Assembly: GCF_900269665.1 (NCBI RefSeq)
Contig: NZ_LT985361.1
Location: 2,313,379-2,377,378, forward strand
Source of the DNA: Nocardia suismassiliense
GTDB lineage: Bacteria; Actinomycetota; Actinomycetes; Mycobacteriales; Mycobacteriaceae
Length of the DNA stretch: 64,000 nt
Direction of reading: 5' to 3'
Position 1 is the first letter of the stretch. Each line of letters begins with the position of its first letter. Shown one piece after another: positions 25,582 through 35,752 of this stretch. The notes below the pieces were generated by a model. That model ran no database searches. It had not been told where the DNA came from and was given only the letters and a program-made list of their open reading frames with translations. A program made the translations under genes and the position numbers.

Positions 25582-27009
25582 ATGCCCGCGCGCTCGCAGC
25601 CCGCGCCCGACGCGGACCTGACCGCACCGCACGGGCTGCCCGGTCACCTCGTCGGGTTCGTCGAAGCGCTGCGCGAACGCGGCATTCCGGTCGGCCCCTC
25701 GGAAACGGTGGACGCGGGCCGGGTGGTGACCGTGCTCGACCTGCTCGACCGGGAGGTGCTGCGCGAGGGCCTCGCGTGCTCGTTGCTGCGCCGGACCACC
25801 CATCGCGCGACCTTCGACCGGCTGTTCGACCTGTGGTTCCCGATCGCGATCGGGCAGCGCAGCGGTGCCCGCGACGAGGTCGAGATTCCCCGGACGCCGA
25901 CCGGTGACGTCGACTTCGCCGCGCTGCGGGAACTGCTCGCCGAACTGTTGACCCAGGAATCGGCCGAGGCGCAGCTCGAGGCGCTGGCCGCCCAGTTGGT
26001 CGAGCAGCTCGGTCAGTACACGTCCGCGAGTGGGGCCTCGTTCTCGGCCTATCAGGCGCTGAAAGACGTTCAGCCGCAGACCTTGCTGGCCAAGATTTTG
26101 GCCGGCCTCGCGGTCGGGCCGGATACCAGTGCGTTCGACACCGAGATCGCCCGGCGGGCCGCGCGCGGCCGGATCGACGCGTTCCGGGCGTCGGTCGAGG
26201 CGGAGACGCGGCGGCGGGTGGCCGAGCGGATCGGCCGGGAGCGGGTCGCCAGCTACGGTGTCCCGCGCCAATCCGAGGACGTCGACTTCCTGCGCGCCTC
26301 GGAATCCGAACTGATCGAGATGCGGCGCAGCACCCAGCGCCTCGCCCGCATCCTCGCCTCCCGACTCGCGGTGCGGCGCAGGCATTCCCGTCGCGGCGAG
26401 ATCGATATGCGCAAGACCCTGCGTAAGTCGATGTCGACCGGCGGCGTGCCCATCGATCTGGTGAACCGCAAGCCGCGGCCCGGACGGCCGGAGCTGGTCC
26501 TGCTGTGCGACGTGTCCGGCTCGGTGGCCGGGTTCAGCAACTTCACCCTGCTGCTGGTCAGTGCGCTGCGCGAACAGTTCTCGCGGGTAAGGATTTTCGC
26601 GTTCGTCGACCAGACCGACGAGGTCACTCGGTTCTTCGATCCGCGCACGCAGCTGGACAAGGCGATGAACCGGATCTTCACCGAGGCCAAGGTCGTCGGG
26701 ATGGACGGGCACTCCGACTACGGCAACGCGCTGGCCGGCTTCGCCAGAGACTTCCCGGATGCCGTCACCGCCCGCAGCTCGCTGCTGATCCTCGGCGACG
26801 CGCGCACCAATTACCGTGACCCCGAACTGGAAACGCTGCGGGGTCTGGTGCGTACCGCGAAGCATGCGCACTGGCTCAATCCGGAGATGCGCACCAACTG
26901 GGGTTCCGGCGATTCCGCCGCCGACAAATACCAACAGGTGATCGAGATGCACGAATGCCGCTCGGCCAGCCAGCTGACGGCCGTGGTGTCGATGTTGCTA
27001 CCGGTGTAG
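25582..27009 (+). CDS. VWA domain protein, CoxE-like
   Basis: This 475-residue protein has an N-terminal helical half and a C-terminal von Willebrand A domain with the metal-ion-dependent adhesion motif LLCDVSGSVAGFSNF near residue 310 and a later Asp in LGDARTNY. Such CoxE-like proteins work with MoxR ATPases in metal insertion or complex assembly. It starts 4 bases after the MoxR stop. A basic stretch RKTLRKSMSTGG precedes the VWA domain. Client protein unknown. Confidence 0.85.
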   Translation: MPARSQPAPDADLTAPHGLPGHLVGFVEALRERGIPVGPSETVDAGRVVTVLDLLDREVLREGLACSLLRRTTHRATFDRLFDLWFPIAIGQRSGARDEVEIPRTPTGDVDFAALRELLAELLTQESAEAQLEALAAQLVEQLGQYTSASGASFSAYQALKDVQPQTLLAKILAGLAVGPDTSAFDTEIARRAARGRIDAFRASVEAETRRRVAERIGRERVASYGVPRQSEDVDFLRASESELIEMRRSTQRLARILASRLAVRRRHSRRGEIDMRKTLRKSMSTGGVPIDLVNRKPRPGRPELVLLCDVSGSVAGFSNFTLLLVSALREQFSRVRIFAFVDQTDEVTRFFDPRTQLDKAMNRIFTEAKVVGMDGHSDYGNALAGFARDFPDAVTARSSLLILGDARTNYRDPELETLRGLVRTAKHAHWLNPEMRTNWGSGDSAADKYQQVIEMHECRSASQLTAVVSMLLPV

Positions 27010-27017
27010 GAGCCGAC

Positions 27018-27359
27018 ATGGATGGCGCGCAACTGCTCGAGTACTGCCTGGCGAAACCCGGCGCGTGGCAAGACGAGCCGTGGGAAGGCGACGTGGTCGC
27101 CAAGGTCGGGGACAAGATCTTCGCGTTCCTCGGGGACACCTCGGTGGGGCTCAAGTGTGGCCGCAGCCGGGAAGAAGCCGACGAGCTGACCCTGGTGTAT
27201 CCGAATGATGTGGCGGCCTCGGCGTATATCGGGCGATACGGCTGGAATGTGATCACGCTCGGCGGTGCGGTGCCGGGTGATGAGCTGCGGGAGCTGGTCA
27301 ATCAGTCCTATGACGCGATCGTGCGCAAGCTGCCGAAGTCCAAGCGGCCGACCGGCTGA
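27018..27359 (+). CDS. MmcQ/YjbR-family protein
   Basis: This 113-residue protein fits the MmcQ/YjbR family (double-wing, CyaY-like fold): it begins DGAQLLEYCLAKPGAWQDEP, has GDKIFAFLG and SVGLKC in the middle and ends WNVITLGGAVPGDELRELVNQSYDAIVRKLP. Family members are annotated as DNA-binding but the role is unproven. GGAGCC lies before the ATG at 27018, 8 bases after the VWA stop, so it is probably in the same operon. Confidence 0.75.
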   Translation: MDGAQLLEYCLAKPGAWQDEPWEGDVVAKVGDKIFAFLGDTSVGLKCGRSREEADELTLVYPNDVAASAYIGRYGWNVITLGGAVPGDELRELVNQSYDAIVRKLPKSKRPTG

Positions 27360-27438
27360 AGTTCTTATAGGCCCGTTAGGCGAGACCATCAGCGTTCGTT
27401 AAGCGAACCATTGGGCGCTGCGGCAAGGATTGCCCACC

Positions 27439-29289
27439 ATGGTGGAGAGAGCGCCCAATGGTGTGGCGGCGGTGGAGGACAGTTATACGTTTCAGGTGGA
27501 TCTGCGGGGGATCGTCGACTTACTGTCTCACCACCTGTACTCCAGTCCTCGGGTGTATCTGCGTGAGCTGTTGCAGAACGCCGTCGATGCCGTCACCGCG
27601 AGGGCGCGACGAGACCGGTTGGCGCCCACCGCGATTCGCATCTGCATCGACGAGACCGGCCTGAGGATCGCCGATCCCGGAATTGGGCTGACCGAGGCGG
27701 ACGTGCACCGCTTCCTGGCGACCATCGGGCGGTCGTCGAAGCGAGACGACATCGAGGGTGCGCGGCGGGAATTCCTCGGGCAGTTCGGCATCGGGCTGCT
27801 GGCCTGCTTCACCGTGGCCGAGTCGATCCGGGTGGTCACCCGCTCGGCCGACGATCCCGCGGCCGCGCCGGTCGAGTGGCTGGCCGCCGCGGACGGTACC
27901 TACTCGGTGCGTTTGCTGGAGCCGGCGGAATACCCCGAGCCCGGCACCACGGTGCATCTGACGCCACGGGTCGGCGCGGAGTCGTGGTTCGGCCCGCGCC
28001 GGGTGATCGAGCTCGCCCGTGAGTACGGGTCATTGCTGCCGTATGCGGTGACGGTCGAGTCCGACGGCGTCATCGTGCCGGTCACCGATGGACCCCCGGT
28101 GTGGCATCGCGAATATCCGTCCGTCGTCGAGCGCCGCGCGGCGTTGCTCGAATTCGGCGAGCGCGTCCTCGGCTTCGCGCCGCTCGACGTCATCGATTTG
28201 GACGCGGAACTGGCCGGCGTGAGCGGTGTCGCGTATGTGCTTGCGCAGCCGGGTAATCCGGCCGAGAGCAGCGCGCACCGGGTGTACCTGAAGGGCATGC
28301 TGCTCGGCGACGCGGTGCGCGGGGTGCTGCCGGACTGGGCTTTCTTCGTGCGCTGCGTGATCGACACCGACTCGTTGCGGCCGACGGCATCCCGGGAGGG
28401 GCTCTACGAGGACGAACGGCTCGCCATCATCCGTGAGGTGCTCGGCGATCGAGTGCGCGACTGGCTCACCGAGATCGCGGCCGAACAGCCGCAGCGACTG
28501 GCTGCGTTCCTCGCGGTGCATGCGCTCGGGGTCAAGGCGATGGCCAGGCATTCGCCGGAGTTGTTTCGGATCATGCTGCCGCACTTGAATTTCGAGACCA
28601 CGGATGGCCCGCTTCCGTTGACCGAGTTCGCGCGCAAGCACCCGGTTCTCCGGGTGACCGCGTCCGTGGAAGAGTTCCGCCAGGTGGCCTCGACCGCTGC
28701 CGCGCAAGGGATCGGAATCGTCAACGGCGGCTACGCCTATGACCGTGAGCTGGTGGCGTTGCTGCCGCGACTGCTGCCCGGCGTCGAGGTGATCGACCTC
28801 GATACCGACGCCATCACGGCCGCGCTCGACCCGATCGATCCGGCCGAGGAATTGGCGTTGACGCCGGTGCTGTCCATCGCCCGCGCGGTGCTGGATCCGT
28901 TGTCGTGCGACGTGATAGTCCGTGCCTTCCACCCTGTTTCGGTGCCCGCGCTCTATCTGGACGACCGCGGCGCGCGCAACGAACGCACCAGGGCGGAGAC
29001 GGCGCTGGGCGCGGACGAGCTGTGGACCGAGATCCTCGGCGCGCTGGACGCTGCCGCACCGCGCGCCCAGCTCGTACTGAACCACCACAGCCCGGTCGTG
29101 CGCAGACTGTCCCGGATCGGCGACCCGTCCTTCCTGAAGACGGCGGTGGAATCGCTGTACGGGCAGGCCCTGCTGATGACCCACCGCCCGCTGCGGGCGG
29201 CCGACACGGCGCTGCTCAATCGCGCCTTCGGCGAATTCCTCAGCTGGGCGACGCAACGTGCCGCGGGCACCGGCGAAGAGACGGAGTGA
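27439..29289 (+). CDS. Hsp90-like GHKL ATPase
   Basis: This 616-residue protein has the Hsp90-type nucleotide site: ELLQNAVDAV (Glu 43, Asn 46), ADPGIGLT near 79 and GQFGIGLLACF at 114-124. The middle part keeps an HtpG-like character (VYLKGMLLGD, DTDSLRPTASREGLYED) but the C-terminal third is divergent from HtpG. ATG 27439 is chosen with AAGGA ten bases before it; TTG 27430 is possible. A TPR protein starts 3 bases after its stop. The pair looks like a chaperone with its own co-factor rather than the housekeeping HtpG. Confidence 0.85.
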   Translation: MVERAPNGVAAVEDSYTFQVDLRGIVDLLSHHLYSSPRVYLRELLQNAVDAVTARARRDRLAPTAIRICIDETGLRIADPGIGLTEADVHRFLATIGRSSKRDDIEGARREFLGQFGIGLLACFTVAESIRVVTRSADDPAAAPVEWLAAADGTYSVRLLEPAEYPEPGTTVHLTPRVGAESWFGPRRVIELAREYGSLLPYAVTVESDGVIVPVTDGPPVWHREYPSVVERRAALLEFGERVLGFAPLDVIDLDAELAGVSGVAYVLAQPGNPAESSAHRVYLKGMLLGDAVRGVLPDWAFFVRCVIDTDSLRPTASREGLYEDERLAIIREVLGDRVRDWLTEIAAEQPQRLAAFLAVHALGVKAMARHSPELFRIMLPHLNFETTDGPLPLTEFARKHPVLRVTASVEEFRQVASTAAAQGIGIVNGGYAYDRELVALLPRLLPGVEVIDLDTDAITAALDPIDPAEELALTPVLSIARAVLDPLSCDVIVRAFHPVSVPALYLDDRGARNERTRAETALGADELWTEILGALDAAAPRAQLVLNHHSPVVRRLSRIGDPSFLKTAVESLYGQALLMTHRPLRAADTALLNRAFGEFLSWATQRAAGTGEETE

Positions 29290-29292
29290 CAA

Positions 29293-31719
29293 GTGGATAC
29301 CGCCGAGATCAATGAGGCGCTCGCGCAGGTCTACTCGTTGCCGCACGGCCGACTACGCGTCGAGCGGCTGGAAATGCTTGCGGCGGCGGCGAAGTCGGCC
29401 ACCGACCGGCACCTCGAAGGGCGGGTGCTGCTCGAGCTCGCCGAGCCCTACACCTATGCGGGCGAGCGTGATCTGGCTCCGGTCGCCTCCGGCAGGCTGC
29501 TGCGGATCTACGACGAGTTCCCCGCCGAGCTCGGCTCGCTCACGCACTCGGTGCACTGGTACCTCAAGTGGATGACGTGGGGGCTGATCGACAATCCCGC
29601 GGTGCCGCCGACGACGGTCTACCGATGGTTCGACGAGCTCGAAAACCGTTACCGCCAGCGCGGTTACAGCCTGCGTCCGGTGCTCGCGCTGCGCGCCGAA
29701 CTGGCCAGGAAGCTGGGCGACGCCGAGCACGGTGCGCTGCTGCACGAGGAGGCGATGGCGGCGCCACGCGACGGCATGTCGGACTGCGATGCGTGCGAGC
29801 GCAACGAATGGGGCACCGGCCGTGCGGCTTTGGGCGACGATGCCGGTGCGCTCGCGCACTGGCAGCCGGTCATCGATGGCGATCGGGTCTGCGCGGAGGA
29901 GCCGCACCGAGTACTGGCGCAGGCACTGCTTCCGTTGCTACGCATCGGACGGGTCGCCGACGCACGCGGCGCGCATCTGACCGGATATCCGCTGGTCCGG
30001 CACAACGACAGCCTCCGGCCGTCGGTCGCGTTGCACATCGAGTTCTGTGCGCTGACCGGCAATGAAGGACGCGGCCTGGAGATTCTCGCTGAACACGCTC
30101 GCTGGCTCACCGATCCCGGAGCGGACGCCGGTGCCCGGCTCGCGTTCATCACCGGGGTCTGCGTGCTGCTGCGCCGGCTCGACACGCTCGGCCTCGGCTA
30201 TGTGCCGATCGCGGGCGAGACGGTGAATTCGCTGCTGGCGGAGCTGGATACGGAGATCGCGGGGTTGTGTACGCGGTACGACATCCGTAACGGGAATGCT
30301 GCCGTGAGTACGGGGGTCACCGCGCGGTTGGCGAGACAGCCGCTGTTGGAACGGCTTCCGCTGGGTTTACGGAATCGGTTGCCAGGGACGTCAGCGGCAG
30401 GTTGTGATGCTGCGGATGGTGCCGCCGCGACGTCCGGTGCCGCGAGCGCGCGGGGTTCGACAGACGGGGGCACCTCGGCAGATGGTGGCGGCATCAAGGG
30501 CGGTTCGGGTCCGGACAGCGCCGTGCTGCCGGGCGATGGCACTGCGACGGGCGGTGCCGGTTCTGTGAGCGTTGCCGGCTCGGCGGGTACCGCCATTCCG
30601 GAGGGTGCGTCCCCTGCGGATGTGGCGGCTCGCACCGGTAGCTCCCCGGCGGGCGGCGTCGGTTCGGTTGATGTCGACACCGCGGCAGGTGGCGAAGCCC
30701 CCGGAGCAGGTGGCGCCGTTTCGCCGGCGGGTGGTGCTGGGAGTGGTGCGGCGCTGACGGTTGGCACTGCTCCTGGCGTTGCGCCGGCCTGGGGTTCCGC
30801 GGTGGCCGGCAGTGGTGCCACTGGTGTGAGCCGAACTGCGGTCCCGGGTTCCGATGAGTGGGCTGCCGACGTCACCGCCGAAGCGGACAGGCGAAGCGAA
30901 GCGCAGCGGCTGGCGGAGCTCGGGGCCGCTCGCCTGGCCGATGCCCCGGAACAGGCCGAGGCTCGACTGCGCGAGGCGTTGACGATCGGGTCCGGTGTGC
31001 TGCCCGCGGAACACCTGGCGCGAGTCAGCTCGCAGTTGGTCATCGCGATCGCCGGACAACCGGATCGCGAACTCGACCTGGCGGACGCGGCGGTGCGCGC
31101 GGCCGCTCGGTGGGAGGGGTTGTCCGAGCCGGACCTGCTGCACCACACCGTGATCGCCGCGCGTGCCTTCCATCGCGGTCGGCGGCACGGCGAGGCCGTC
31201 GCGCTCTTCGAGGAAGCTCTGGCGGCGAACGGGGTTCCTTATCCACCCGCCGAACTGGCCACGGTCCGCGCCCAGTTCGGCGAGTCGCTGAACGCACTGC
31301 ACCGATACGACGACGCCGCCCGCCAGTTCGCCCTCGGCGCCCAGCTGGTGGAGCACGATCCCGAACGCCGCGCACTGCACGCCCAACTCGCCATGTCGGC
31401 GGCGGCCGCGCTGGACTACTGCGACCACGACGCGGCGGCGGTGGCCGCGTATCAGCGGGCGGCCGCACTGTTCGGCGAACTCGGCGACGTGGTGTCGCGA
31501 GCCCGGTGCGTGCGGTCGGCGGCTTGGTTGCAGCTGTGGGGGTCCACCGCGGGGCCGGGCCGGCCGTGGTTCGCCGCGATGCAGGCCCTGATCGCCGAGC
31601 TGGCCGAACTGGACGGCGGCTCGTCGAGCACCGAGATCGCCGAGGAACTCGCCAGGGCCCGCCGGGAGCTGGCGGAAATGCTGGACGCCGAGGACCGGGA
31701 CTGGGTGGCCGGGGAGTAG
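29293..31719 (+). CDS. TPR-type protein with long Gly/Ala/Ser-rich linker
   Basis: This 808-residue protein has an N-terminal helical repeat region (1-360), a low-complexity Gly/Ala/Ser/Thr linker (about 365-520) and a C-terminal region with TPR-like helices ([47 protein letters not shown]). TPR helices normally hold partner peptides. The GTG at 29293 is 3 bases after the Hsp90-like stop, so the two are coupled. The linker DNA (30385-30852) is repetitive and GC-skewed, with runs of GGT/GGC codons. No signal peptide. Function is inferred: partner or client adaptor of the Hsp90-like protein. Confidence 0.8.
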   Translation: MDTAEINEALAQVYSLPHGRLRVERLEMLAAAAKSATDRHLEGRVLLELAEPYTYAGERDLAPVASGRLLRIYDEFPAELGSLTHSVHWYLKWMTWGLIDNPAVPPTTVYRWFDELENRYRQRGYSLRPVLALRAELARKLGDAEHGALLHEEAMAAPRDGMSDCDACERNEWGTGRAALGDDAGALAHWQPVIDGDRVCAEEPHRVLAQALLPLLRIGRVADARGAHLTGYPLVRHNDSLRPSVALHIEFCALTGNEGRGLEILAEHARWLTDPGADAGARLAFITGVCVLLRRLDTLGLGYVPIAGETVNSLLAELDTEIAGLCTRYDIRNGNAAVSTGVTARLARQPLLERLPLGLRNRLPGTSAAGCDAADGAAATSGAASARGSTDGGTSADGGGIKGGSGPDSAVLPGDGTATGGAGSVSVAGSAGTAIPEGASPADVAARTGSSPAGGVGSVDVDTAAGGEAPGAGGAVSPAGGAGSGAALTVGTAPGVAPAWGSAVAGSGATGVSRTAVPGSDEWAADVTAEADRRSEAQRLAELGAARLADAPEQAEARLREALTIGSGVLPAEHLARVSSQLVIAIAGQPDRELDLADAAVRAAARWEGLSEPDLLHHTVIAARAFHRGRRHGEAVALFEEALAANGVPYPPAELATVRAQFGESLNALHRYDDAARQFALGAQLVEHDPERRALHAQLAMSAAAALDYCDHDAAAVAAYQRAAALFGELGDVVSRARCVRSAAWLQLWGSTAGPGRPWFAAMQALIAELAELDGGSSSTEIAEELARARRELAEMLDAEDRDWVAGE

Positions 31720-31766
31720 CTTGCCGCTCCCGGCCGTGGGGAGCAGACCGGTTAAGCTCGGCACTC

Positions 31767-32408
31767 ATGCAAGAGACAGGTCGGCGCGGCCGCAAACTGG
31801 GCGTGATGGGCGGCACCTTCGACCCCATCCACCACGGCCACCTGGTCGCCGCCAGCGAGGTCGCGAATCGGTTCGAGCTCGACGAAGTGATCTTCGTCCC
31901 CACCGGTCAGCCCTGGCAGAAGGCGGATAAACAGGTCAGTCCGGCGGAGGACCGCTACCTGATGACCGTGATCGCGACCGCCTCGAACCCCCGATTCTCG
32001 GTCAGTCGCGCGGACATCGACCGGGGCAAGGTCACCTACACCGTCGACACGCTGCGGGAGATGCGCAGCAAGCATCCCGACGCCGAGCTGTACTTCATCA
32101 CCGGAGCGGATGCGCTGGCCAACATCCTGACATGGCAGGATTGGGCCGAACTGTTCGAACTGGCGAGGTTTGTCGGGGTGAGCCGTCCGGGGTACGAGCT
32201 GAATACCGATCATCTCGAGGAACATCTGCGTGATCTTCCGGCCGATGCGGTGACCATGGTCGAAATCCCGGCGCTGGCGATCTCGTCGAGCGAATGCCGT
32301 CGCCGCGCCGCCGAGAATCGGCCGGTGTGGTACCTCGTCCCCGATGGCGTGGTGCAGTACATATCCAAGCGGCACCTCTATGTGCCCGCAGGAGCGGAAG
32401 GTAGCTGA
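31767..32408 (+). CDS. nadD: Nicotinate-nucleotide adenylyltransferase
   Basis: This 213-residue enzyme transfers AMP to nicotinate mononucleotide, a step of NAD synthesis. It has [16 protein letters not shown] at residues 14-29 (the GxFxPxHxGH nucleotide site) and ISSSECRRR near residue 172 (ISSxxxR motif). Length fits NadD. The ATG at 31767 gives a short basic N-terminus; a nearby ATG (VMGGTF) is too late. It starts the conserved nadD-rsfS-gpgP-octT-degV run also known from mycobacteria. Confidence 0.95.
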   Translation: MQETGRRGRKLGVMGGTFDPIHHGHLVAASEVANRFELDEVIFVPTGQPWQKADKQVSPAEDRYLMTVIATASNPRFSVSRADIDRGKVTYTVDTLREMRSKHPDAELYFITGADALANILTWQDWAELFELARFVGVSRPGYELNTDHLEEHLRDLPADAVTMVEIPALAISSSECRRRAAENRPVWYLVPDGVVQYISKRHLYVPAGAEGS

Positions 32409-32434
32409 GTGAGCGAGCGTAGCGGGGGGCAAGC

Positions 32435-32851
32435 ATGAGTGCGTCTGTGGAGTCGGTGGAGATCGCGCAGATCGCGGCCCTGGCGGCGGACGAGAAGCTG
32501 GCACTCGACGTGGTGGTGCTCGATGTGTCCGAGCAGTTGGTGATCACCGACTGTTTCGTCATCGCGTCCGCGCCGAACGAGCGCCAGGTGAACGCCATCG
32601 TCGACAACATCGAGGACAAGCTGCGCGACGCCGGGCACAAGCCGGTGCGGCGCGAGGGGACCCGCGAGGGGCGCTGGGCGCTGCTCGATTATGTCGACGT
32701 CGTGGTGCACGTCCAGCACAACGAGGAGCGCAATTTCTATGCGCTGGAACGGTTGTGGAAGGACTGCCCAGTGGTGCCGGTGGACGGACTCGGCACACCC
32801 GAGGCGCGGGCCGCGGCGGTGAACGGTGACGCGGAGAGCGATGCCGAGTGA
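32435..32851 (+). CDS. rsfS: Ribosomal silencing factor RsfS
   Basis: This 138-residue protein of the Iojap/RsfS family binds ribosomal protein L14 and blocks joining of the subunits during starvation. It shows VVLDVSEQLVITDCFVIASA, RQVNAIVDNIEDKL, GTREGRWALLDYVDVVVHV and RNFYALERLW, all typical. The acidic C-terminal tail (DAESDAE) is extra. It lies 26 bases after nadD, the usual neighbour. Confidence 0.95.
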   Translation: MSASVESVEIAQIAALAADEKLALDVVVLDVSEQLVITDCFVIASAPNERQVNAIVDNIEDKLRDAGHKPVRREGTREGRWALLDYVDVVVHVQHNEERNFYALERLWKDCPVVPVDGLGTPEARAAAVNGDAESDAE

Positions 32852-32900
32852 ACGAGCGAGTCGTCGGTAAGTCAGCGTCCAGCGTCAGAAAGGCGCGACC

Positions 32901-33560
32901 GTGAGTAAGTACGCCGGCGTGCGCACCCTGATCCTGCTGCGCCACGGGCAGACCGAATGGAATGCCGCCGACCGGATGCAGGGTCAGATCGACACCGATC
33001 TCACCGAACTCGGCCGCCGGCAGGCCAAAGAAGCCGCGCGCGAACTGGTTTCGCGCAATGCGATCGCCATCATCTCCTCGGATCTGCGCCGCGCCTTCGA
33101 GACCGCCTCCGCCCTCGCCGATCACACCTCGCTCGACGTGGTGCCCGATCCGCGACTGCGGGAAACCGATCTCGGCGACTGGGAGGGGCTCACCCACCTC
33201 GAGGTCGACGCCGACTACCCCGGCGCGCGCAAGGCCTGGCGGCTCGACGCCACCTTCCGGCCACCGAACGGGGAGAGCAAACTCGAGGTCGGCGCACGGT
33301 CACTGCCGGTGGTGCGGGAACTGCTCGTCGAACGGCAGGACTGGCCCGGCCGGACTATCATCCTGGTGGCGCACGGCGGGCTGATCGCCGGCCTCACGGC
33401 CGCGCTGCTCGATCTGCCGCCAGCGAACTGGCCCGTCCTCGGTGGACTGGCCAACACCAGCTGGGTGCAGCTCAGCAGTCACGGTCCGAGCATCGACCAG
33501 CCCGGCTGGCGCCTTGACGTGTGGAACGCATCGGCGAAGGTGGCCCCGGATGTCCTCTGA
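32901..33560 (+). CDS. gpgP: Histidine phosphatase, glucosyl-3-phosphoglycerate phosphatase
   Basis: This 219-residue protein is a histidine phosphatase with the catalytic [12 protein letters not shown] at residues 10-21 (phospho-His in RHG), second core [21 protein letters not shown] with the acid, and [10 protein letters not shown] with the second His. Position between rsfS and the octT homologue matches mycobacterial GpgP (Rv2419c), which removes phosphate from glucosyl-3-phosphoglycerate in methylglucose lipopolysaccharide synthesis. Its 3' end overlaps octT by 11 bases. A general phosphoglycerate-mutase-like role cannot be excluded by motif alone. Confidence 0.85.
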   Translation: MSKYAGVRTLILLRHGQTEWNAADRMQGQIDTDLTELGRRQAKEAARELVSRNAIAIISSDLRRAFETASALADHTSLDVVPDPRLRETDLGDWEGLTHLEVDADYPGARKAWRLDATFRPPNGESKLEVGARSLPVVRELLVERQDWPGRTIILVAHGGLIAGLTAALLDLPPANWPVLGGLANTSWVQLSSHGPSIDQPGWRLDVWNASAKVAPDVL

Positions 33561-34776
33561 AGACCCGATTCGGCAGGTGCCGGACGAACTGTTCCGTAAG
33601 GCGTCGGCCAAACCGGAACGTTCGATCCCGGACGCGCTGTTCGGCCCGCCCCCGGTACCCCCGGCGGTGGAGGCTGAAGCCGCTGAGTCGGGCACGGAGG
33701 AGGGGGAGGCGCCCGGGGAACCCGAGGGTTCTGCGCCCGCCAGTTCGGTTGATCCGCCGCCGCCGGAACGGGTAGCCGGCATTGTCTCGTCCACGGCACC
33801 GTCTGCCGGCGATGAAACTGTCTCGGACGCATCCGCTGAGGGCGTTGCGGAGTCGGCAGAGGCGTCGGTTCTGATTGCGGAGCCGAGTGCCTCTCGTGAA
33901 CCGCTCAGTGCCGCAGTCGGTTCGGTGGCGACTGCCGATGCGGGAGCGTCCGGTGCCTCGGCCGAGTCGGGCGCGGCTACTGCGGAATCCGCCACGCTCG
34001 ATCCCGCGTCGGAGGGCGAGTCGGTTGTCGCTGCTGCCGACGCTGTCGCCTCGTCCGAGGTGGCGGCGACCGCGCGGCCCGTGCTGCTCGTGATCGCGGA
34101 TTCGTTGTCCTACTTCGGGCCCAAGGGCGGGCTGCCCGCGGATCATCCGCGGATCTGGCCGAACCTTGTTGGGGCCGAACTGGATTGGGATGTCGAGGTG
34201 GTCGGGCGGATCGGCTGGACCTGCCGGGATGCCTACTGGGCGTTGATCGGTGATCCTCGGGTGTGGGCGGCGGTGCCGCGCGCCGGTGCCGTGGTGTTCG
34301 CGGTCGGCGGCATGGACTCGCTGCCCTCGCCGCTGCCGACCGCGCTGCGTGAACTGATCCGCTACGTGCGGCCGCCGGCGCTGCGCCGCGGCGTCCGGGC
34401 CACCTACACCTGGTTGCAGCCCAAGCTGTCGAAACTCGGTCGCCCCGTGGCGCTTCCGCCGAAGGTGAGCGTCGACTATTTGGAGCAGTCGCGGGAAGCG
34501 TTGGCGCACTTGCGGCCCGACCTGCCGTTCGTCGCGGTACTGCCGTCGGTGCACAACTGCGAGGCCTACGGACGCGTGCATTCCGGGCGGGAGCCCGCCG
34601 TCAAGGCGTTGCGGGCATGGTCGGCGCGGACCTCGGTGCCGCTGGTCGACCTCGGTGAAGCGGTGCGCGACAACATCTTCTCCGGTGACGCGAACCCGGA
34701 CGGCATCCACTGGGGCTGGGCCGGGCATACGGCCGTGGCCAACGCGATGGTGAAGACCTTGCAGGAGGTTCGGTAG
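33550..34776 (+). CDS. octT: OctT-like SGNH octanoyltransferase with long disordered N-terminus
   Basis: This 408-residue protein has an SGNH-type domain in its C-terminal 230 residues: IADSLSYFG (catalytic Ser 185), [18 protein letters not shown] and [11 protein letters not shown] (Asp 384, His 387). This matches mycobacterial OctT, which octanoylates diglucosylglycerate in methylglucose lipopolysaccharide synthesis. Residues 1 to about 175 are acidic, Ala/Ser/Glu-rich and probably disordered; the mycobacterial protein (about 247 residues from memory) lacks them. ATG 33550 overlaps gpgP by 11 bases. A later in-frame start cannot be excluded. Confidence 0.75.
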   Translation: MSSEDPIRQVPDELFRKASAKPERSIPDALFGPPPVPPAVEAEAAESGTEEGEAPGEPEGSAPASSVDPPPPERVAGIVSSTAPSAGDETVSDASAEGVAESAEASVLIAEPSASREPLSAAVGSVATADAGASGASAESGAATAESATLDPASEGESVVAAADAVASSEVAATARPVLLVIADSLSYFGPKGGLPADHPRIWPNLVGAELDWDVEVVGRIGWTCRDAYWALIGDPRVWAAVPRAGAVVFAVGGMDSLPSPLPTALRELIRYVRPPALRRGVRATYTWLQPKLSKLGRPVALPPKVSVDYLEQSREALAHLRPDLPFVAVLPSVHNCEAYGRVHSGREPAVKALRAWSARTSVPLVDLGEAVRDNIFSGDANPDGIHWGWAGHTAVANAMVKTLQEVR

Positions 34777-34779
34777 TCC

Positions 34780-35622
34780 GTGGCCGTCGTGGTCGTGACA
34801 GATTCGTCCGCCAGCCTCCCTGCCGAACTCGCCGCCGAGCTCGATATCGCCGTCGTACCACTGCATGTGCTGATCGGGGATCGCGCGATCCGCGAGGGCG
34901 TCGACCCCATCGACATCGACTACAGCTCCGACACCGTGACCACCTCGGCGGCGTCGCCCGGTGAGCTCCGCGCCGTCTACGAACAGGCCTGGGAGCTCAG
35001 CGGCGGCGATGGTGTTGTCGCGGTGCATATTTCGCGTCAGCTCTCCGGAACGTGGGAGGCGGGACGGCAAGCCGTTCGCGACATGGATGCGGCCGACCGG
35101 GTCCGGCTCGTCGATTCGCTCGGCGCGGGCCTGGCCACCGGGCTGCCGGTGCTGGCCGCAGCGCGCCGGGCGCAGGGCGGGGCTTCGTTGGATGTCGTGT
35201 ACGACACGGCCGTCGCGGCTTCGAGTCGCGCGCGCACGTTCATCCTGGTGAACCGCACCGAACAGTTACGTCGAGGTGGCCGATTGAGTTCTGCCGCCGC
35301 GTTTTTCGGCAGCGAGCTGGTTACCAAGCCGCTGCTGCAGATCGTCGAGGGTCGGCTGGAACTTCGGGAGAAGGTTCGCACTCGGTCCAAGGCATTCGCG
35401 AAACTTGTTGCGGCAGCAGTCGATGCGGCCGGAGAAGACGGTGCCGCCGTAGCCGTACAGCACCTCGGCGCCGAAGACGCAGCACAAACCGTCGCCGCTC
35501 AGCTCCGTGACCTCGTCCCCGGCATCCGCGAACTGATCGTCGCCGAATTCGGCCCCGCCCTAGGCATCCACCTCGGCATCGGCGCAGTAGGCGTCCTAGT
35601 CCTCCCCGGCGGCTGCGCCTAG
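34780..35622 (+). CDS. DegV-family fatty-acid-binding protein
   Basis: This 280-residue DegV protein binds a fatty acid and, in the fatty-acid kinase system, presents it to FakA. It begins VVVVTDSSASLPAELAAEL (TDSxxxLP), has VTTSAASPGEL and VHISRQLSGTW, and the C-terminal IHLGIGAVGVLVLP. The GTG at 34780 lies 3 bases after the octT stop. A partner FakA is not in the window. It ends the nadD-degV run; the tandem repeat region follows. Confidence 0.9.
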   Translation: MAVVVVTDSSASLPAELAAELDIAVVPLHVLIGDRAIREGVDPIDIDYSSDTVTTSAASPGELRAVYEQAWELSGGDGVVAVHISRQLSGTWEAGRQAVRDMDAADRVRLVDSLGAGLATGLPVLAAARRAQGGASLDVVYDTAVAASSRARTFILVNRTEQLRRGGRLSSAAAFFGSELVTKPLLQIVEGRLELREKVRTRSKAFAKLVAAAVDAAGEDGAAVAVQHLGAEDAAQTVAAQLRDLVPGIRELIVAEFGPALGIHLGIGAVGVLVLPGGCA

Positions 35623-35752
35623 CTCTCGTTGCGCCGAACGGGACATAGGGGCGCCGACACGCCGGATGAGGCCGCCGTCATGTCCCGTCCGGTAACCGGC
35701 GGATCGGCGAGTGGTACATGGTTGCGGCGAAGTGCGAGAAGGGGTCTCCGTG

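Noticed and set aside
30391..31764. Open frame antisense to the TPR protein
   Set aside because: It mirrors the low-complexity linker and has no domain; the forward gene is coupled to the Hsp90-like gene.
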